Below, in pieces: positions 9,902 to 17,915 of a DNA stretch of 64,000 nt. Location of the stretch: NCBI GenBank assembly GCA_016794125.1, contig JAEUKT010000001.1, positions 124,001 to 188,000 on the forward strand, read 5' to 3'. Below the pieces are notes generated by a model that searched no databases, was not told the DNA's origin, and saw nothing but the letters and a program-made list of their open reading frames with translations. This DNA is from Alphaproteobacteria bacterium. Its GTDB lineage: Bacteria > Pseudomonadota > Alphaproteobacteria > Micavibrionales > UBA2020. The first letter of the stretch is position 1. Every line of letters starts with the position of its first letter. The translations under genes were made by a program, and so were the position numbers.

Positions 9902-10877
9902 CAGCAAGATCCTCATCATCGGCTCCGGCCCCGCAGGTTACACCGCCGCCATCTACACCGCGCGCGCGAACCTGAAGCCCCTGCTCGTCGCCGGCATGCA
10001 GCCGGGCGGCCAGATGACCGTCACATCGGATGTCGAAAACTATCCCGGCTTCGCAGCGCCCATCAACGGCCCATGGCTGATGGACCAGATGAAGATGCAG
10101 GCGGAACATGTCGGCACCGAAATGATCACCGACACCATCGTCAGCATCGACCTGAATTCCAACCCGAAAAAAGCGATCGGCGATAGCGGCGATGTGTATC
10201 TTGCCGATGCCGTCATCATCGCGACGGGCGCGCAGGCGAAATGGCTCGGCCTGCCCTCCGAAGAAACCTTCAAGGGCAAAGGCGTTTCCGCTTGCGCCAC
10301 CTGCGACGGGTTCTTCTACAAGAACAAGGAAGTCGTGGTCGTCGGCGGCGGCAACTCGGCCGTTGAAGAAGCGCTGTTCCTGACGAACTTCGCGACCAAA
10401 GTCACGGTCGTGCATCGCCGCGACAGCTTCCGCGCGGAAAAGATCATGCAGGACCGCCTGTTCAACCACCCGAAAATCAACGTCATCTGGGATAGCGCGG
10501 TTGAAGAAGTGCTGGGCGATGCCAAAGGCGTCAACGGCGTGCGGATCAAGAATGTGAACACCGGCGCGCTGACCGACCTGAAAACCGACGGCGTGTTCGT
10601 TGCCATCGGCCACAAGCCCGCAACCGACCTGTTCAAGGGTCAGGTGACCATCGACAACGATGGTTACATCGTGACCAAGCCCGACAGCACCCAGACCAAC
10701 ATCCCCGGCGTCTTCGCCGCCGGCGACGTAAAAGACAAAGTCTTCCGCCAGGCCGTCACGGCCGCCGGCATGGGCTGCATGGCAGCATTGGAAGCGGATA
10801 AATATTTGGCACATCTGGAAGCGCAACATGCGCCTGCGCAGAAGAAAACGGCGAATGGGAATAATCCGAAGCCGTAA
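9879..10877 (+). CDS. trxB: Thioredoxin-disulfide reductase
   Basis: Reduces thioredoxin with NADPH through FAD in the cytoplasm. 332 residues. The N-terminal FAD-binding motif is IIGSGPAGYTAAIYTARA (about 13-30), the redox-active CATC sits near 138-141 (SACATCDGFF), the NADPH-binding motif VVVGGGNSAVEEALFLT follows, and the C-terminal FAD motif is GVFAAGDVKDKVFRQAVTAAGMG. The start has AAGGAAAG upstream, inside the ELM1 reading frame. A terminator hairpin ends the unit at about 10957. Confidence 0.98.
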   Translation: MSAPKTHNSKILIIGSGPAGYTAAIYTARANLKPLLVAGMQPGGQMTVTSDVENYPGFAAPINGPWLMDQMKMQAEHVGTEMITDTIVSIDLNSNPKKAIGDSGDVYLADAVIIATGAQAKWLGLPSEETFKGKGVSACATCDGFFYKNKEVVVVGGGNSAVEEALFLTNFATKVTVVHRRDSFRAEKIMQDRLFNHPKINVIWDSAVEEVLGDAKGVNGVRIKNVNTGALTDLKTDGVFVAIGHKPATDLFKGQVTIDNDGYIVTKPDSTQTNIPGVFAAGDVKDKVFRQAVTAAGMGCMAALEADKYLAHLEAQHAPAQKKTANGNNPKP

Positions 10878-10918
10878 GCGCGCAGCACCATCCCGATGAA
10901 AATCGGGATTCAGTTTAT

Positions 10919-10957
10919 AAAACCTCTACCGCAATTTTTACGGTAGAGGTTTTTTTA
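10919..10957. terminator. Rho-independent terminator after trxB
   Basis: Stem ACCTCTACCG / CGGTAGAGGT (10922-10931 and 10941-10950) with a 9-base loop and T7 on the right. The complementary A-rich left flank allows it to act for the convergent ACP-like gene as well. Confidence 0.88.
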
Positions 10958-10977
10958 ATTCCCTATTCCCAATAATA

Positions 10978-11238
10978 TCAATCAATTCCCAAGTCTTTTA
11001 CGATCCGCGCCTCGCGTACTATTCTGTGTGGCGCAACACCGCTAATTTTAACAATCAATTTACTCAAAGTTTCCCATACCTCTTGCCTGTCAATATTTGG
11101 ATTATTGAGTTCCAGTTTCACAATAATCAGATCGTAAAAATCACCGACAGTCACAACCTTGCTGATTTCAGGATCGGGTAATTCAATATCGAACGCCCTC
11201 TCGACATTCATAATCAACTCGACTGAGTCCAGTCCCAT
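10978..11238 (-). CDS. Circularly permuted acyl-carrier-protein-like protein
   Basis: An 86-residue protein whose two halves look like an acyl carrier protein in swapped order. It starts with MGLDSVELIMNVERAFDIEL, the phosphopantetheine-serine motif and helix II of an ACP, which normally lie near residue 35. After a linker, the C-terminal 34 residues (VWETLSKLIVKISGV to RIVKDLGID) resemble ACP helix I and the loop that normally precedes the DSV motif. Ser5 would be the attachment site for the 4'-phosphopantetheine arm. GAGG lies 7-8 bases before the ATG, so the start looks real. No fatty-acid or polyketide genes are nearby; the partner enzyme is unknown. The gene is AT-rich. Confidence 0.75.
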   Translation of the reverse strand: MGLDSVELIMNVERAFDIELPDPEISKVVTVGDFYDLIIVKLELNNPNIDRQEVWETLSKLIVKISGVAPHRIVREARIVKDLGID

Positions 11239-11366
11239 AATAACCTCGTTAATTCATTAACGGCTGATGACTTTAATAATCACACGCAAATTTTACTTCG
11301 TTAAGTCAGATTAATAAAATATTCTGGCGTTACATCGATTTATACGTTTATCAGGGCATTTCCAGC

Positions 11367-11897
11367 GTGGCAGACAAGCAAGCATTAATTGACCAAATTA
11401 CCAATTCCTTCGTCAAAACGGAGTATCCGGGTGATTGGTGTCTCAGCGGAAGCAATGAAGGATCAGAACCGTTCGAAACCGCACAAGCGTTCAAGGGAAA
11501 ACGCGAAAGATATTCAATAGAATCAAAATTACTTGATAGCGCACCCAAAGGTCTAAGCAGCGCATTAAGCTTTTTCTCAGACGAGGCTTTTCGATTTTTT
11601 CTACCCGCATATATGATTGCAGATATTCGCAAAGAGCTTCATCAAGTAAATGTTGTTTTTCATTTAACACACGGGCTATCAGATAAATCAAGAACTGAAG
11701 CCATTAATCCACGCCGCTACGGCAGGCGCACTTGGTTTGACGCACAAAGCTACAAATTTTCTATTTTTACGAAAGATGAAGTAACAGCTATTGTTTCGTA
11801 TCTAGAATTCAAAAGGAAGAAAGCTCGTGATTTTGAGCACGATCAAATTGATGAGTCATTAAAAAACTACTGGAATGCAAGATTAACAATAAAATGA
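11367..11897 (+). CDS. DUF6714-like protein of unknown function
   Basis: 176 residues from GTG 11367. The middle segment GLSSALSFFSDEAFRFFLPAYM resembles, from memory, the central signature of DUF6714 proteins (a planned leucine-rich LSFLs-pEAFrYYLPAYL stretch). The C terminus is a charged helix with a YLEFKRKKARDF motif. No signal peptide or membrane helix. AT-rich compared with its neighbours. Its stop overlaps the start of the next gene by 4 bases (ATGA), so the two are coupled. The function is unknown; such proteins are often small accessory genes. Confidence 0.65.
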   Translation: MADKQALIDQITNSFVKTEYPGDWCLSGSNEGSEPFETAQAFKGKRERYSIESKLLDSAPKGLSSALSFFSDEAFRFFLPAYMIADIRKELHQVNVVFHLTHGLSDKSRTEAINPRRYGRRTWFDAQSYKFSIFTKDEVTAIVSYLEFKRKKARDFEHDQIDESLKNYWNARLTIK

Positions 11898-12331
11898 ATT
11901 ACGAGAAACCTTTGAAAACCTTCGTCGAATTTCGCTCCGATAAATTCCCCGCCCTTCCCGGCGAGGAGGATCAAATCAACCCCGGCATCTGGGGCAAGCG
12001 CCTTGCCGATTTCCTGCGCGACGGGTTGCGTGGCGAAGGCATCGAAACAGGCGAGGCGATCAACGAAGACTGGGGATGGATCGTTCCCGTGGTCAATCCA
12101 GAATTCAACCTGTGGATCGGCTGCGGCAATCAGGGGAATGGCGACGAATTCACGTGCTTTATCGAGCCGAACAAACCCTATATCCGCAAATTCTTTATCA
12201 AGAAGATTGAAACAGCCACGCGCATCAACGCGCTGCAGGCCGCGATGGAAAAGGTTTTAGAAAAAGAACCCGCCATTAGTGATATACGCTGGCGCACAGA
12301 AGAAGAATCCAAAAACCCAGCTGGATCCTGA
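11894..12331 (+). CDS. Conserved hypothetical protein
   Basis: 145 residues, soluble. It contains FVEFRSDKFPALPGEEDQINPG near the N terminus, WGKRLADFLRDGLRGEGIE, EDWGWIVPVV and FNLWIGCGNQG. This pattern is shared, as far as I recall, by a widespread but unnamed bacterial family; no function is assigned. It overlaps the upstream gene by 4 bases and has higher GC than it, so the pair may have different origins even though they are translationally coupled. Convergent with the esterase gene at 12340. Confidence 0.75.
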   Translation: MNYEKPLKTFVEFRSDKFPALPGEEDQINPGIWGKRLADFLRDGLRGEGIETGEAINEDWGWIVPVVNPEFNLWIGCGNQGNGDEFTCFIEPNKPYIRKFFIKKIETATRINALQAAMEKVLEKEPAISDIRWRTEEESKNPAGS

Positions 12332-12339
12332 TTTCAGCC

Positions 12340-13392
12340 TCAGTCCAAGCTTTTAAAAAACTTCCACATCTCGTCATTAGCATCAATCGCCTTCGATGTC
12401 GGGGATTTGCGTTTGATGCCGCCGGGTTTTGATCCACCGGGCCATGAATGTCCGCCGGTTTCGGTGACGCAGAGTTTGACGGCCGCACCACGCGCGCAAT
12501 TCCGATACGCTTCGCAATACGCGCCGTCCACTTGCAATTCACTGACAGGCGCACCCGTGCAGCCGTTGCGCTTCACCCAGCGCGACACCGTTTCGGGGAT
12601 GGAGGTGAAATCCGTCACCATCGAAATATCCTTGAACGCGTTCTGCCCCGCGCCGCCATCGAACAGCACATGGTCGTCGTCAAGGGCGTGGATCTGCAGC
12701 ACCGAAACAGGCTGCGACGGTTTGCACGTCAACGTGCCGTCCGGCCCCGCCACGCTGGCGATGGCGCGGAATACGTCCGGCATTTCGCAGGCCAACCGTT
12801 CCGACATGATGCCGCCATTCGACATACCGGTCGCATAAATCTTGTCGCGCGCGATGTTCATTTTTCCCGTCAGGTGTTTGACGATACCGCGCACAAACCC
12901 GACATCGTCAATTTTTTTATCCCGCGCAGGGCCGCAGCAGGTGCCTGCATTCCATGTCGCAATTTTGCCGGACGGGAAATTGCTGTAGCCGTTCGGGAAC
13001 ACGGCCACAAAACCCTCCTGTTCCGATTTCGCGATCAGCCCGTAATATTTATCCTCGGCCATATATTCCATGTCCCCGCCGCCGCCATGGAAAGCGAACA
13101 GCAAGGGCGCAGGCTGGCCGGGATTATAGGATTGCGGCACATGCACGCGGTACATGCGCGGAAGCCCGTCATGCTGGACTGAAAAATAATAATCGCCTGC
13201 TGCGGTGATCTCGTCTGCGACCGATGCGGTGGCGGCGGGTGCGGGCTTGTCCTTCATCCGTTGCAGCAGCTTTTCGCGGATTTTTTGCTTGAATGCACCA
13301 TCCTGCGCCTGCACGTTTTCCGGCGATGCGCACAAAATACCGAAAACCAGTAATGCCAGAACAACTGCGCCGCTTTTGGAATTTTCTAACAT
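12340..13392 (-). CDS. Exported PHB-depolymerase/feruloyl-esterase-like hydrolase
   Basis: An alpha/beta hydrolase of the LpqC/poly(3-hydroxybutyrate) depolymerase family, expected outside the cytoplasm, cleaving esters. 350 residues from ATG 13392, chosen for AAGGGG about 10 bases upstream and because it yields a clean signal peptide (AVVLALLVFGILCASPENVQAQ). The oxyanion region is LLFAFHGGGGDMEYM, the nucleophile elbow is ATGMSNGGIMSERLAC (Ser), the Asp is likely in IHALDDDHVLFDG and the His in TETGGHSWPGG. Several Cys residues suggest disulfides. A longer frame from 13467 is rejected because it places extra residues before the signal peptide. Confidence 0.88.
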   Translation of the reverse strand: MLENSKSGAVVLALLVFGILCASPENVQAQDGAFKQKIREKLLQRMKDKPAPAATASVADEITAAGDYYFSVQHDGLPRMYRVHVPQSYNPGQPAPLLFAFHGGGGDMEYMAEDKYYGLIAKSEQEGFVAVFPNGYSNFPSGKIATWNAGTCCGPARDKKIDDVGFVRGIVKHLTGKMNIARDKIYATGMSNGGIMSERLACEMPDVFRAIASVAGPDGTLTCKPSQPVSVLQIHALDDDHVLFDGGAGQNAFKDISMVTDFTSIPETVSRWVKRNGCTGAPVSELQVDGAYCEAYRNCARGAAVKLCVTETGGHSWPGGSKPGGIKRKSPTSKAIDANDEMWKFFKSLD

Positions 13393-13499
13393 CAGGAATA
13401 CCCCTTTATTGCCAACCGGATAAGTACAACGTGAATGAGCCGGATTGTAAAGGGTAATACCTGCCATAGCCCGTTTCCCCTGCGCGGAAAAACCTTAGT

Positions 13500-13525
13500 C
13501 CCCTCTCCCGCTTGCGGGAGAGGGG
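13500..13525. repeat. Intergenic palindrome
   Basis: An 11-bp perfect inverted repeat, CCCCTCTCCCG / CGGGAGAGGGG, with the 4-base loop CTTG. It lies between two minus-strand genes, without a T-tract on either side. It may be a weak terminator or a mobile-palindrome type of intergenic repeat common in alphaproteobacteria. Confidence 0.7.
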
Positions 13526-13530
13526 GTGCA

Positions 13531-14583
13531 TCACAAGCGCGGCGCGATATTGGCAGGTTTCGGCGCAGCGGGCACGACCGCTTTCTCCAGTAACGCCTCC
13601 ACCCCCTTCAGCAATTCGGAATCCTTGAAAACCGTCAAATGCCGTTTCACAATCGACAGCGCGGTATGGCCGTCATTCGCGACGATGCGGGCATCCGCGC
13701 CGTTATCGAGCAGCACCTTCACCGTACCCTCCACCCCTGCGCTGACGGCGAACATAAGCGCGGTTTCTCCGCGGTCGTTGGTGCGGTTGGGGTTTGCACC
13801 GTGGTCGATCAGCAACTGGATGATTTCCCTATGCCCGCCCGCCGCCGCGTCCATCAGCGCCGTGCGGCCGCCTTGGGGTTCGGCTTCCGTTTCGGCGGGC
13901 GCGCCGTTGCGGATCAGGAAGCGCGCCATATCTGCCTTGCCGCCGCTCGCCGCCGATTTCAGCGCCGCGCCGTCGGCGTAAGCCCCTGCATCGATCAGCA
14001 GTTGCGCCACATCGCGGTGACCGCCCCATGCCGCGCTGTTGAGCGCCTGTTGCGCAGGGAACGCGCCATGCTCCAGCAGGTTGCGCGTGATATCCAGATG
14101 CCCGCCCGAGGCCGCCGATACTAGCGCATGTTCATCCGGCACGCCGCCGCGATCCAGCAGAAGCGTGACAATATCATTATTGCCGCTGCCCGCCGCCGCT
14201 GCCATGACAGACCGCCATGTATCGGGCTCGGTCGGGTTGATTTCCGCGCCGCGCGCCAGCAGCAGTTCGACCATCTGGCGGTCGCCCCTGCCCGCCGCAA
14301 TCGCCAGCACCGTGCCGCGCATGGTGTCCGCCGTTTCCACTTTCGCGCAGTGATCCAGCAGCACCTGCATAACACCCAGCTGCCCCGTCATCGCCGCATG
14401 CATCAGCGCGGTCTGGCCGACATAGGAATGCCGCCAGACGAGCGTGTCGATGGCAGCGGGGAATTTCTTGGCGAAGCTTTCCACGTCATCTACGCGCCCT
14501 TCCCGCGCGGCCTCGACGAAGGCGCTGATTTCTTCCCAGTCGGGTTGTGCGTTGAAGGCGTTTTTCAGTTGTCCGCGTGCCAT
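13531..14583 (-). CDS. Ankyrin repeat protein
   Basis: 350 residues made largely of ankyrin repeats, scaffolds for protein binding. About eight repeats can be followed from residue 50 to 330, for example VGQTALMHAAMTGQLGVMQVLL, GTVLAIAAGRGDRQMVELLL, GRTALMDAAAGGHREIIQLL and GETALMFAVSAGVEGTVKVLL. No signal peptide and no enzymatic domain. ATG 14583 is preferred because AAGGATG lies 7 bases upstream; an ATG at 14592 sits directly against that site. The partner is unknown. Two smaller ankyrin genes lie at 43064-44451. Confidence 0.93.
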   Translation of the reverse strand: MARGQLKNAFNAQPDWEEISAFVEAAREGRVDDVESFAKKFPAAIDTLVWRHSYVGQTALMHAAMTGQLGVMQVLLDHCAKVETADTMRGTVLAIAAGRGDRQMVELLLARGAEINPTEPDTWRSVMAAAAGSGNNDIVTLLLDRGGVPDEHALVSAASGGHLDITRNLLEHGAFPAQQALNSAAWGGHRDVAQLLIDAGAYADGAALKSAASGGKADMARFLIRNGAPAETEAEPQGGRTALMDAAAGGHREIIQLLIDHGANPNRTNDRGETALMFAVSAGVEGTVKVLLDNGADARIVANDGHTALSIVKRHLTVFKDSELLKGVEALLEKAVVPAAPKPANIAPRL

Positions 14584-14847
14584 GATCTTCATCCTTTTTA
14601 AAAATCGTTTTGATGAATTCAGGCTACGGAGATTTTATGCATAGGTATAATATTGATTGATGATAAATATGATAGGAAAAAACTATTATAGAGCGCGCAA
14701 ATCGACGCGCTAACCCTTTGAAATCAAAAGACACCCGTTTTAAAGCCTGATTTTACAAACCATTGATTTTACATGGTTTTTGGAAACGACTACGTGCTGA
14801 AAACGGCACAAATACGCGCGAAAATCTGCACGAATACGGGGCTAATG

Positions 14848-15189
14848 TTACTTTCCGCGGTGCGCGACCGTCACATCCGCCAGCGTAATCATCCCTTTAT
14901 TTCCCATCATTTCAATCACATGCGGCATGATTTCCGCGATATTATGATGGTAATCCACAATCTCCACCAGCACCGGTTTGTCGTCGGAAAGTCTGTTCAG
15001 GCTGGTTTCGCTGCCGGGGAGCAGGTTTGTGTGGCCGTAGGATAATTCGCCGATGAAGACGGACGCGCCGGCCAGGTTGCGGCGCCGGGCGAACAGCACG
15101 ATGGCTTCGAACAACGGCAAACCGCCATGCGTGTTCCGCTCGCCGATATAAATGCGCATCATCTGGCGCAGTTCTGTGGTTTGCGTCAT
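14848..15189 (-). CDS. DUF190 (PII-like) domain protein
   Basis: 113 residues matching DUF190, a trimeric ferredoxin-like fold related to PII signalling proteins. Recognisable parts are MRIYIGERNTHGGLPLFEAIV, ARRRNLAGASVFIGELSYGH and KPVLVEIVDYHHNIAEIMPHV. The family often accompanies CrcB fluoride channels or potassium-dependent regulators, but none is next to it here. Its ATG overlaps the stop of the DUF465 gene (ATGA), so the two are probably translated together. Confidence 0.88.
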   Translation of the reverse strand: MTQTTELRQMMRIYIGERNTHGGLPLFEAIVLFARRRNLAGASVFIGELSYGHTNLLPGSETSLNRLSDDKPVLVEIVDYHHNIAEIMPHVIEMMGNKGMITLADVTVAHRGK

Positions 15190-15431
15190 GATTTGCGCGC
15201 TTCGTATGCGCAGAGCGCTTTATAGAGCTGGTCTTTCAGTTCGAGGCGGCGTTTTTTGAAGCCTTCGGCCTGCGCGTCGCCCATGACGGGACCGTCGCGG
15301 TGCAGTTCCTTGGCGACCGTTTCATATTCGTCGAACAGGCGGCGGAAATGGTTGTCGCTGGTTTTCAGGGCGTGGATCGCGTCCTTCATTTCGGGGAATT
15401 CGTGCGCGAGATCAAGATGGATGGCGGACAT
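15186..15431 (-). CDS. DUF465 (YdcH-like) small protein
   Basis: 81 residues, a helical hairpin protein of the YdcH/DUF465 type: HEFPEMKDAIHALKTSDNHF RRLFDEYE then LKDQLYKAL near the C terminus. The function is unknown. ATG 15431 has AGGAG 9 bases upstream; the frame is open to 15449 but without family similarity there. First gene of a two-gene unit with the DUF190 gene. Confidence 0.88.
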   Translation of the reverse strand: MSAIHLDLAHEFPEMKDAIHALKTSDNHFRRLFDEYETVAKELHRDGPVMGDAQAEGFKKRRLELKDQLYKALCAYEARKS

Positions 15432-15516
15432 GGGGTTTCTCCTGTTCAAGATGGATATCTATCCCTATTCCAGCACTCCTTGCGCGCAGACGGCATGACA
15501 TTCGTCAAGTCCATGC

Positions 15517-15551
15517 AAAAAAAGCCGCCCCCTTGCGGAGACGGCTTTTTT
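15517..15551. terminator. Terminator between the alpha/beta hydrolase and DUF465 genes
   Basis: AAAAAAAGCCG (15517-15527) pairs with CGGCTTTTTT (15542-15551) around a C-rich/G-rich inner stem. Reading on the minus strand it ends the hydrolase gene (15574-16239) with a T7 tract. Confidence 0.75.
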
Positions 15552-15573
15552 GTAAATATCTGCAACCGGAAGG

Positions 15574-16239
15574 TTACGCGGCAGCTTCCTGCGCCGTCAT
15601 CGCCTGACCGATATAATCGCCGACATATTTCAGCATCAGTTCGGTTTCGCCGGGGTTGTTGAAGAAGTGGCCGGCGCCGGGGATGACTTTGTAATCCACG
15701 CCGTTCGGGCCGCGCTGGTCGCGCAGTTTGTCGCACAGCTTGTTCACGGAGTCGATCGCGACGACCTGGTCGTTGTCGCCCTGGACGATCAAGCCTTCGT
15801 TCGGGCAGGGCGCCAGGAAGTTGAAATCATAGATGTTCGCGGGCGGGGCGATCGACACGTAACCGTCGATTTCCGGGCGGCGCATCAGCAATTGCATGCC
15901 GATCCACGCACCGAAGGAGAAACCGCCGACCCACACGCTGGAAGCGCCCGGGTTGACGCTTTGCAGCCAATCAAGCGCCGATGCCGCATCCGCAAGTTCG
16001 CCTTCGCCGTGCGAGAATTCGCCCTGCGAACGGCCGACACCGCGGAAGTTGAAACGCAGGGTGGAAAAGCCGCGCTCCGAGAAAGACTGGAAAAGGGAAT
16101 AAGATATTTTGTTGTTCATCGTGCCGCCGCGCTGCGGGTTCGGATGAAGGATCAAAGCAATCGGAGATCCGGGGATTTTAGCGTGCTTGTAGCGACCTTC
16201 AAGGCGTCCGGCAGGACCGGTAATCATGATCTCAGGCAT
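15574..16239 (-). CDS. Alpha/beta hydrolase
   Basis: 221 residues, cytoplasmic, of the dienelactone-hydrolase-like COG2945 type frequent in alphaproteobacteria. Key parts: LILHPNPQRGGTMNNKISY (oxyanion side), FRGVGRSQGEFSHGEGELAD, nucleophile elbow GGFSFGAWIGMQLL (Ser), Asp in VQGDNDQVVAI and His in PGAGHFFNNPGETE. GGAGG lies before the ATG. It is divergent from the cysteine desulfurase gene, a neighbourhood I recall from other alphaproteobacteria. The substrate is unknown. Confidence 0.92.
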   Translation of the reverse strand: MPEIMITGPAGRLEGRYKHAKIPGSPIALILHPNPQRGGTMNNKISYSLFQSFSERGFSTLRFNFRGVGRSQGEFSHGEGELADAASALDWLQSVNPGASSVWVGGFSFGAWIGMQLLMRRPEIDGYVSIAPPANIYDFNFLAPCPNEGLIVQGDNDQVVAIDSVNKLCDKLRDQRGPNGVDYKVIPGAGHFFNNPGETELMLKYVGDYIGQAMTAQEAAA

Positions 16240-16409
16240 TCAGTTAAGCCTCCGTGGCTTTTATTGGTTGTTGTTGCCGTTTTTTTTCTTGTTGTTTTTC
16301 TGCTATACAACCCTCTACTGCGAACCAGAATGTACATTATGAAATTTTTTTGGCAAGAAAATTCTGGAATTTGCCAATAGTTTCATAGATTTACACCGTT
16401 TCGCTCACA

Positions 16410-17558
16410 ATGATTACGGAAAGTATTTGTACTCAAATGGAGCTTTTCAGCGGCACATATCTCGACCATAACGCCACGAGTCCCTTGCGGCCCGAGGTGT
16501 TATCCACAATGCAGGAATTGCTGGGTTTTCCCGGAAATGCGTCGTCGATTCACAAGGCCGGCCGTGAAGCGCGCAAAAGAATCGAAGATGCGCGCGCGCA
16601 AATCATCAAGCTCGTGAACGCAGGCCCGCGCGACATCGTCGTTTTCACCTCCGGCGCGACCGAGGCGAACAACCTTGCGCTGCGCGTCACCAACATCGAA
16701 CGCGTGATCGCATCCGCGATCGAGCATCCGTCCGTTTTGCAGGCAGCCCCCCATGCGCAGATCATCCCTGCCCTGCCCACCGGCATCATCGACCTTGCCG
16801 CGCTGGATAAAATGCTGGAAGGCAATACGCAGCAGACGCTGATTTCCGTGATGATGGTGAATAACGAAACCGGCGTGATCCAGCCGGTTGCCGAAGTCGT
16901 CAAAATCGCGCGCAAATACGGCGCGCTGGTGCATACCGATGCGGTGCAGGCCGCGGGGCGCGTGCCGGTCGATATTCAGGGGCTGGGCGTCGATTTCCTG
17001 ACGCTGTCGGCGCATAAAATGGGCGGCCCGCAGGGTGTCGGCTGCCTTGTGATCGCCAACTGCCTGAACGTCGCGCCGCTCATCCTCGGCGGCAATCAGG
17101 AAAAGAATTTGCGCGCCGGCACCGAAAACCTTGCGGGCATCGCGGGTTTTGGCAAGGCGGCCGAACTTGTCGATATCGAAAAATATCACAAGCTGGGCGT
17201 GCTGCGCGACCGGCTGGAAAAAGACCTGCTGGCGCTGGCCCCGAACCTGAAAATCTTCGGCTTCGATGCGCCGCGCGTGCATAACACGAGCATGTTCGCC
17301 CTGCCGGGTGCCAGTTCGGAAACGCAGCTGATCGCGCTCGACCTTGCCGGCATCTGTGTCTCCAACGGCTCGGCATGTTCCAGCGGAACGGTAAAAATTT
17401 CACATGTGCTGAAGGCGATGGGCGCGACGGATGCCGAAGCCGGATCGTCCTTGCGCGTCAGCCTTGGCTGGAACACGACTGAAAAGGATATCGATTACTT
17501 TCTGGAGAAATGGTCGGAAATGTATAACAGGGTAAAATCGCGCACAGGCGCGGCATAA
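16410..17558 (+). CDS. Cysteine desulfurase (class V aminotransferase)
   Basis: PLP enzyme that removes sulfur from cysteine as a persulfide for Fe-S cluster or thio-modification. 382 residues. Seen: YLDHNATSPLRPEV at the N terminus, TSGATEANNLAL, EHPSVLQAA, MMVNNETGVIQPV, the PLP lysine in LSAHKMGGPQGVG and the active-site cysteine loop NGSACSSGTVKISHV near residue 315. IscS/NifS-like group. ATG 16410 gives the longest form; ATG 16437 (MELFSGTYLDHN) is equally possible and closer to the family start. A [2Fe-2S] ferredoxin gene follows after 18 bases, consistent with Fe-S assembly. No scaffold or chaperone genes are adjacent. Confidence 0.92.
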   Translation: MITESICTQMELFSGTYLDHNATSPLRPEVLSTMQELLGFPGNASSIHKAGREARKRIEDARAQIIKLVNAGPRDIVVFTSGATEANNLALRVTNIERVIASAIEHPSVLQAAPHAQIIPALPTGIIDLAALDKMLEGNTQQTLISVMMVNNETGVIQPVAEVVKIARKYGALVHTDAVQAAGRVPVDIQGLGVDFLTLSAHKMGGPQGVGCLVIANCLNVAPLILGGNQEKNLRAGTENLAGIAGFGKAAELVDIEKYHKLGVLRDRLEKDLLALAPNLKIFGFDAPRVHNTSMFALPGASSETQLIALDLAGICVSNGSACSSGTVKISHVLKAMGATDAEAGSSLRVSLGWNTTEKDIDYFLEKWSEMYNRVKSRTGAA

Positions 17559-17576
17559 CAGAGGGAAAACGAAAAA

Positions 17577-17906
17577 ATGCCAAAAATGACCTTCATCGAA
17601 AAAAACGGCGAGCCGCTGGAAGTCGACGCGCCCAACGGCCTTTCAGTCATGGAAATCTCGCACAAGCACGGCATCGATATCGAGGGCGCGTGCGGCGGCT
17701 GCCTGGCTTGCGCGACCTGCCACGTGGTAGTGCATCCCGACTGGTACGGCAAGCTGGCGGAAAAAAAGGACGAGGAAGACGACATGCTCGACCTCGCCTT
17801 CGACCTCAAAAAAACCTCCCGCCTCGGCTGCCAGATTTTGATGAGCGACAAGCTGGACGGCTTGGTCGTGGCATTGCCCGGTGCGAAAGCGCCTTGGGAA
17901 GAATGA
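17577..17906 (+). CDS. fdx: [2Fe-2S] ferredoxin, adrenodoxin type
   Basis: 109-residue electron carrier. The cluster ligands are the cysteines of EGACGGCLACATCHVVVH and the distant cysteine in TSRLGCQILMSDKLDG, the arrangement of adrenodoxin and ISC ferredoxin. It lies directly behind the cysteine desulfurase gene and probably donates electrons for Fe-S cluster assembly. It is convergent with the histidine kinase gene, with only 9 bases between the stop codons. Confidence 0.95.
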   Translation: MPKMTFIEKNGEPLEVDAPNGLSVMEISHKHGIDIEGACGGCLACATCHVVVHPDWYGKLAEKKDEEDDMLDLAFDLKKTSRLGCQILMSDKLDGLVVALPGAKAPWEE

Positions 17907-17915
17907 CAGCTGTGT

